NCBI GenBank assembly: GCA_022837245.1
Contig: JALHHX010000133.1
Location: 1-5,450, forward strand
Direction: 5' to 3'
Length of the DNA: 5,450 bases
DNA from: Lentisphaerota bacterium
GTDB taxonomy: Bacteria; Verrucomicrobiota; Kiritimatiellia; RFP12; UBA3636
Both the position numbers and the translations under genes were made by a program. Under the pieces are notes generated by a model. That model made no database searches and was not told where the DNA came from. It worked only from the letters and a program-made list of their open reading frames with translations. Numbering within the stretch: position 1 is the stretch's first letter; each line of letters opens with the position of its first letter. Below are positions 4,537 to 5,450 of the stretch, in pieces.

Positions 4537-5450
4537 TTGAGACCGCGAATCCCGATTCCATGCTAATAACGAGTACTTCCCCGCACATCCATCAGGGGAC
4601 AAGCGTGCGTCAGCTAATGCTCGACGTGATAATTGCGCTCCTGCCGTGCGTCGCCGCATCTGTCTGGTTCTTCAAAACGCGCTCGGTGCTACTTGTTGCC
4701 GCTTGCGTTGCTTCAGCCATGCTAACCGAGTGGATCTGCCGCAAGATGATGAAGCGCAACAGCTCCCTAGGAGATTTGAGCGCTGTCGTCACAGGGCTTC
4801 TACTCGCTCTGACCCTGCCGCCGGCCATCCCGCTTTGGCAGGCGGCATTGGGATCTATATTTGCGATAGCAATTGCCAAGCAACTCTACGGCGGCTTGGG
4901 ATACAACCCGTTCAACCCCGCGCTCATTGGCCGCGCGTTCCTTCTCATTTCTTTCACTGCCACGATGACCACCTGGAGCTCCAGCGGCTGGCTGGGGGAA
5001 AAAGGCGGCGTCGCAGACGCGGACAAGCCAGACGCCACCACGTCCGCCTCTATCATGAAGTACCGCAAACTCGACGCCGACGCAACCACGACTGCGACCC
5101 CGCTCGGTCTCGTCAAGGACTCTGCCAAGTTCGGCGAACCGGCCAGCGCGGGGTTCGACTACAACAACGAGGTCCGCCGCAACCTGATCGCAGGCAACGT
5201 CAACGGAAGCATCGGTGAAACCTCGGCCATCGCCATACTGGTGGGATTAGTGTGGTTGCTTGTGAGGCGGACGATCACCTGGCACGCGACTGTGGGCTAC
5301 ATGTGCAGCATGGCCGTTTTCGCATGGGTGCTGCAACTTGCCGGATCCAGACTGGCGATGCCAGTCGATTTCCACCTGCTGGCGGGAGGCGCGCTCTTCG
5401 GCGCGGTCTTCATGGCAACCGATCTTGTTACGTCGCCGACCTCAAGATGT
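4533..5450 (+). CDS. rnfD: Rnf electron transport complex subunit RnfD (RsxD), 3' end beyond window
   Basis: The first 306 codons of a polytopic membrane protein of the RnfD/NqrB family, open to the last base of the window; the C-terminus is missing. Recognisable parts are SPHIHQGTSVRQLMLDVI near 16-33, GDLSAVVTGLLLALTLPP at 80-97, the quinone/flavin-region signature GGLGYNPFNPALIGRAFL at 120-137, GSIGETSAIAILVG at 225-238, and MPVDFHLLAGGALFGAVFMATD at 276-297 with TSP after it. The covalent FMN threonine is most likely T189 in DATTTATPLGL, the place of the S/T-x-A-T motif. Several hydrophobic segments can be seen (about 27-46, 50-67, 82-98, 103-117, 126-145, 231-245, 251-270, 280-298). The loop at 150-225 looks polar and long. 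It starts in the ATGA overlap with rnfC. rnfG and rnfE are expected downstream. Confidence 0.95.
   Translation, partial: MIETANPDSMLITSTSPHIHQGTSVRQLMLDVIIALLPCVAASVWFFKTRSVLLVAACVASAMLTEWICRKMMKRNSSLGDLSAVVTGLLLALTLPPAIPLWQAALGSIFAIAIAKQLYGGLGYNPFNPALIGRAFLLISFTATMTTWSSSGWLGEKGGVADADKPDATTSASIMKYRKLDADATTTATPLGLVKDSAKFGEPASAGFDYNNEVRRNLIAGNVNGSIGETSAIAILVGLVWLLVRRTITWHATVGYMCSMAVFAWVLQLAGSRLAMPVDFHLLAGGALFGAVFMATDLVTSPTSRC

Noticed and set aside
4646..5218. A 190-aa open frame overlapping rnfD on the same strand
   Set aside because: It is Arg-rich out-of-frame translation of rnfD, whose own frame has clear RnfD motifs through to the window end.

Overview
The window holds two things: a complete-looking insertion sequence (about 1-1461), and directly downstream on the same strand the first four genes of an Rnf operon, rnfA-rnfB-rnfC-rnfD. 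The last gene is cut by the window edge. No RNA genes, CRISPR arrays or other accessory genes were seen.

Region 1 (1-1461): an IS with one DDE transposase gene (180-1385). Both tips read 5'-TGTCG, and each end carries two copies of a CAAAACCGGA core at matching distances from the tip. A further copy of the repeat, 19 bp long (140-158), lies just before the transposase start. The domain layout (helix-turn-helix, DDE core, small C-terminal barrel-like part) and the ends look most like the IS1202/ISNCY group, though this family name is from memory of the pattern, not from a search. Two small hairpins sit between the left end and the gene.

Region 2 (1462-1533): a short AT-rich junction and leader. 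A good -35-like box (TTGAAA) lies inside the right end of the IS, 16 bp upstream of a -10-like box (TAAAAT) in the flanking DNA. The IS may therefore have created a hybrid promoter for the rnf operon.

Region 3 (1534-5450): rnfA (190 aa), rnfB (268 aa), rnfC (525 aa) and rnfD (306 codons, open at the end) are tightly packed, with gaps of 21 and 24 bp and a 4-bp overlap. Together with RnfG and RnfE, expected just past the window, they form the membrane Rnf complex. RnfC takes electrons from or gives them to NADH. RnfB passes them through iron-sulfur clusters to or from ferredoxin. RnfA and RnfD, with RnfE and RnfG, carry them across the membrane by an Fe-S cluster and covalent flavins, coupled to H+ or Na+ movement.

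The organism is a bacterium of moderately high GC. The A-B-C-D order is the one familiar from gammaproteobacteria. However, RnfB has a long C-terminal ferredoxin extension of the kind seen in anaerobes, and RnfC has only a short tail. I suspect an anaerobe outside Proteobacteria, perhaps of the Verrucomicrobiota/Lentisphaerota/Kiritimatiellota type, but the sequence alone does not settle this. Most of the window is well-known biology. The points most worth a second look are the hybrid promoter, the third transposase-type repeat, and a precise loss of one Fe-S cluster site in RnfB.
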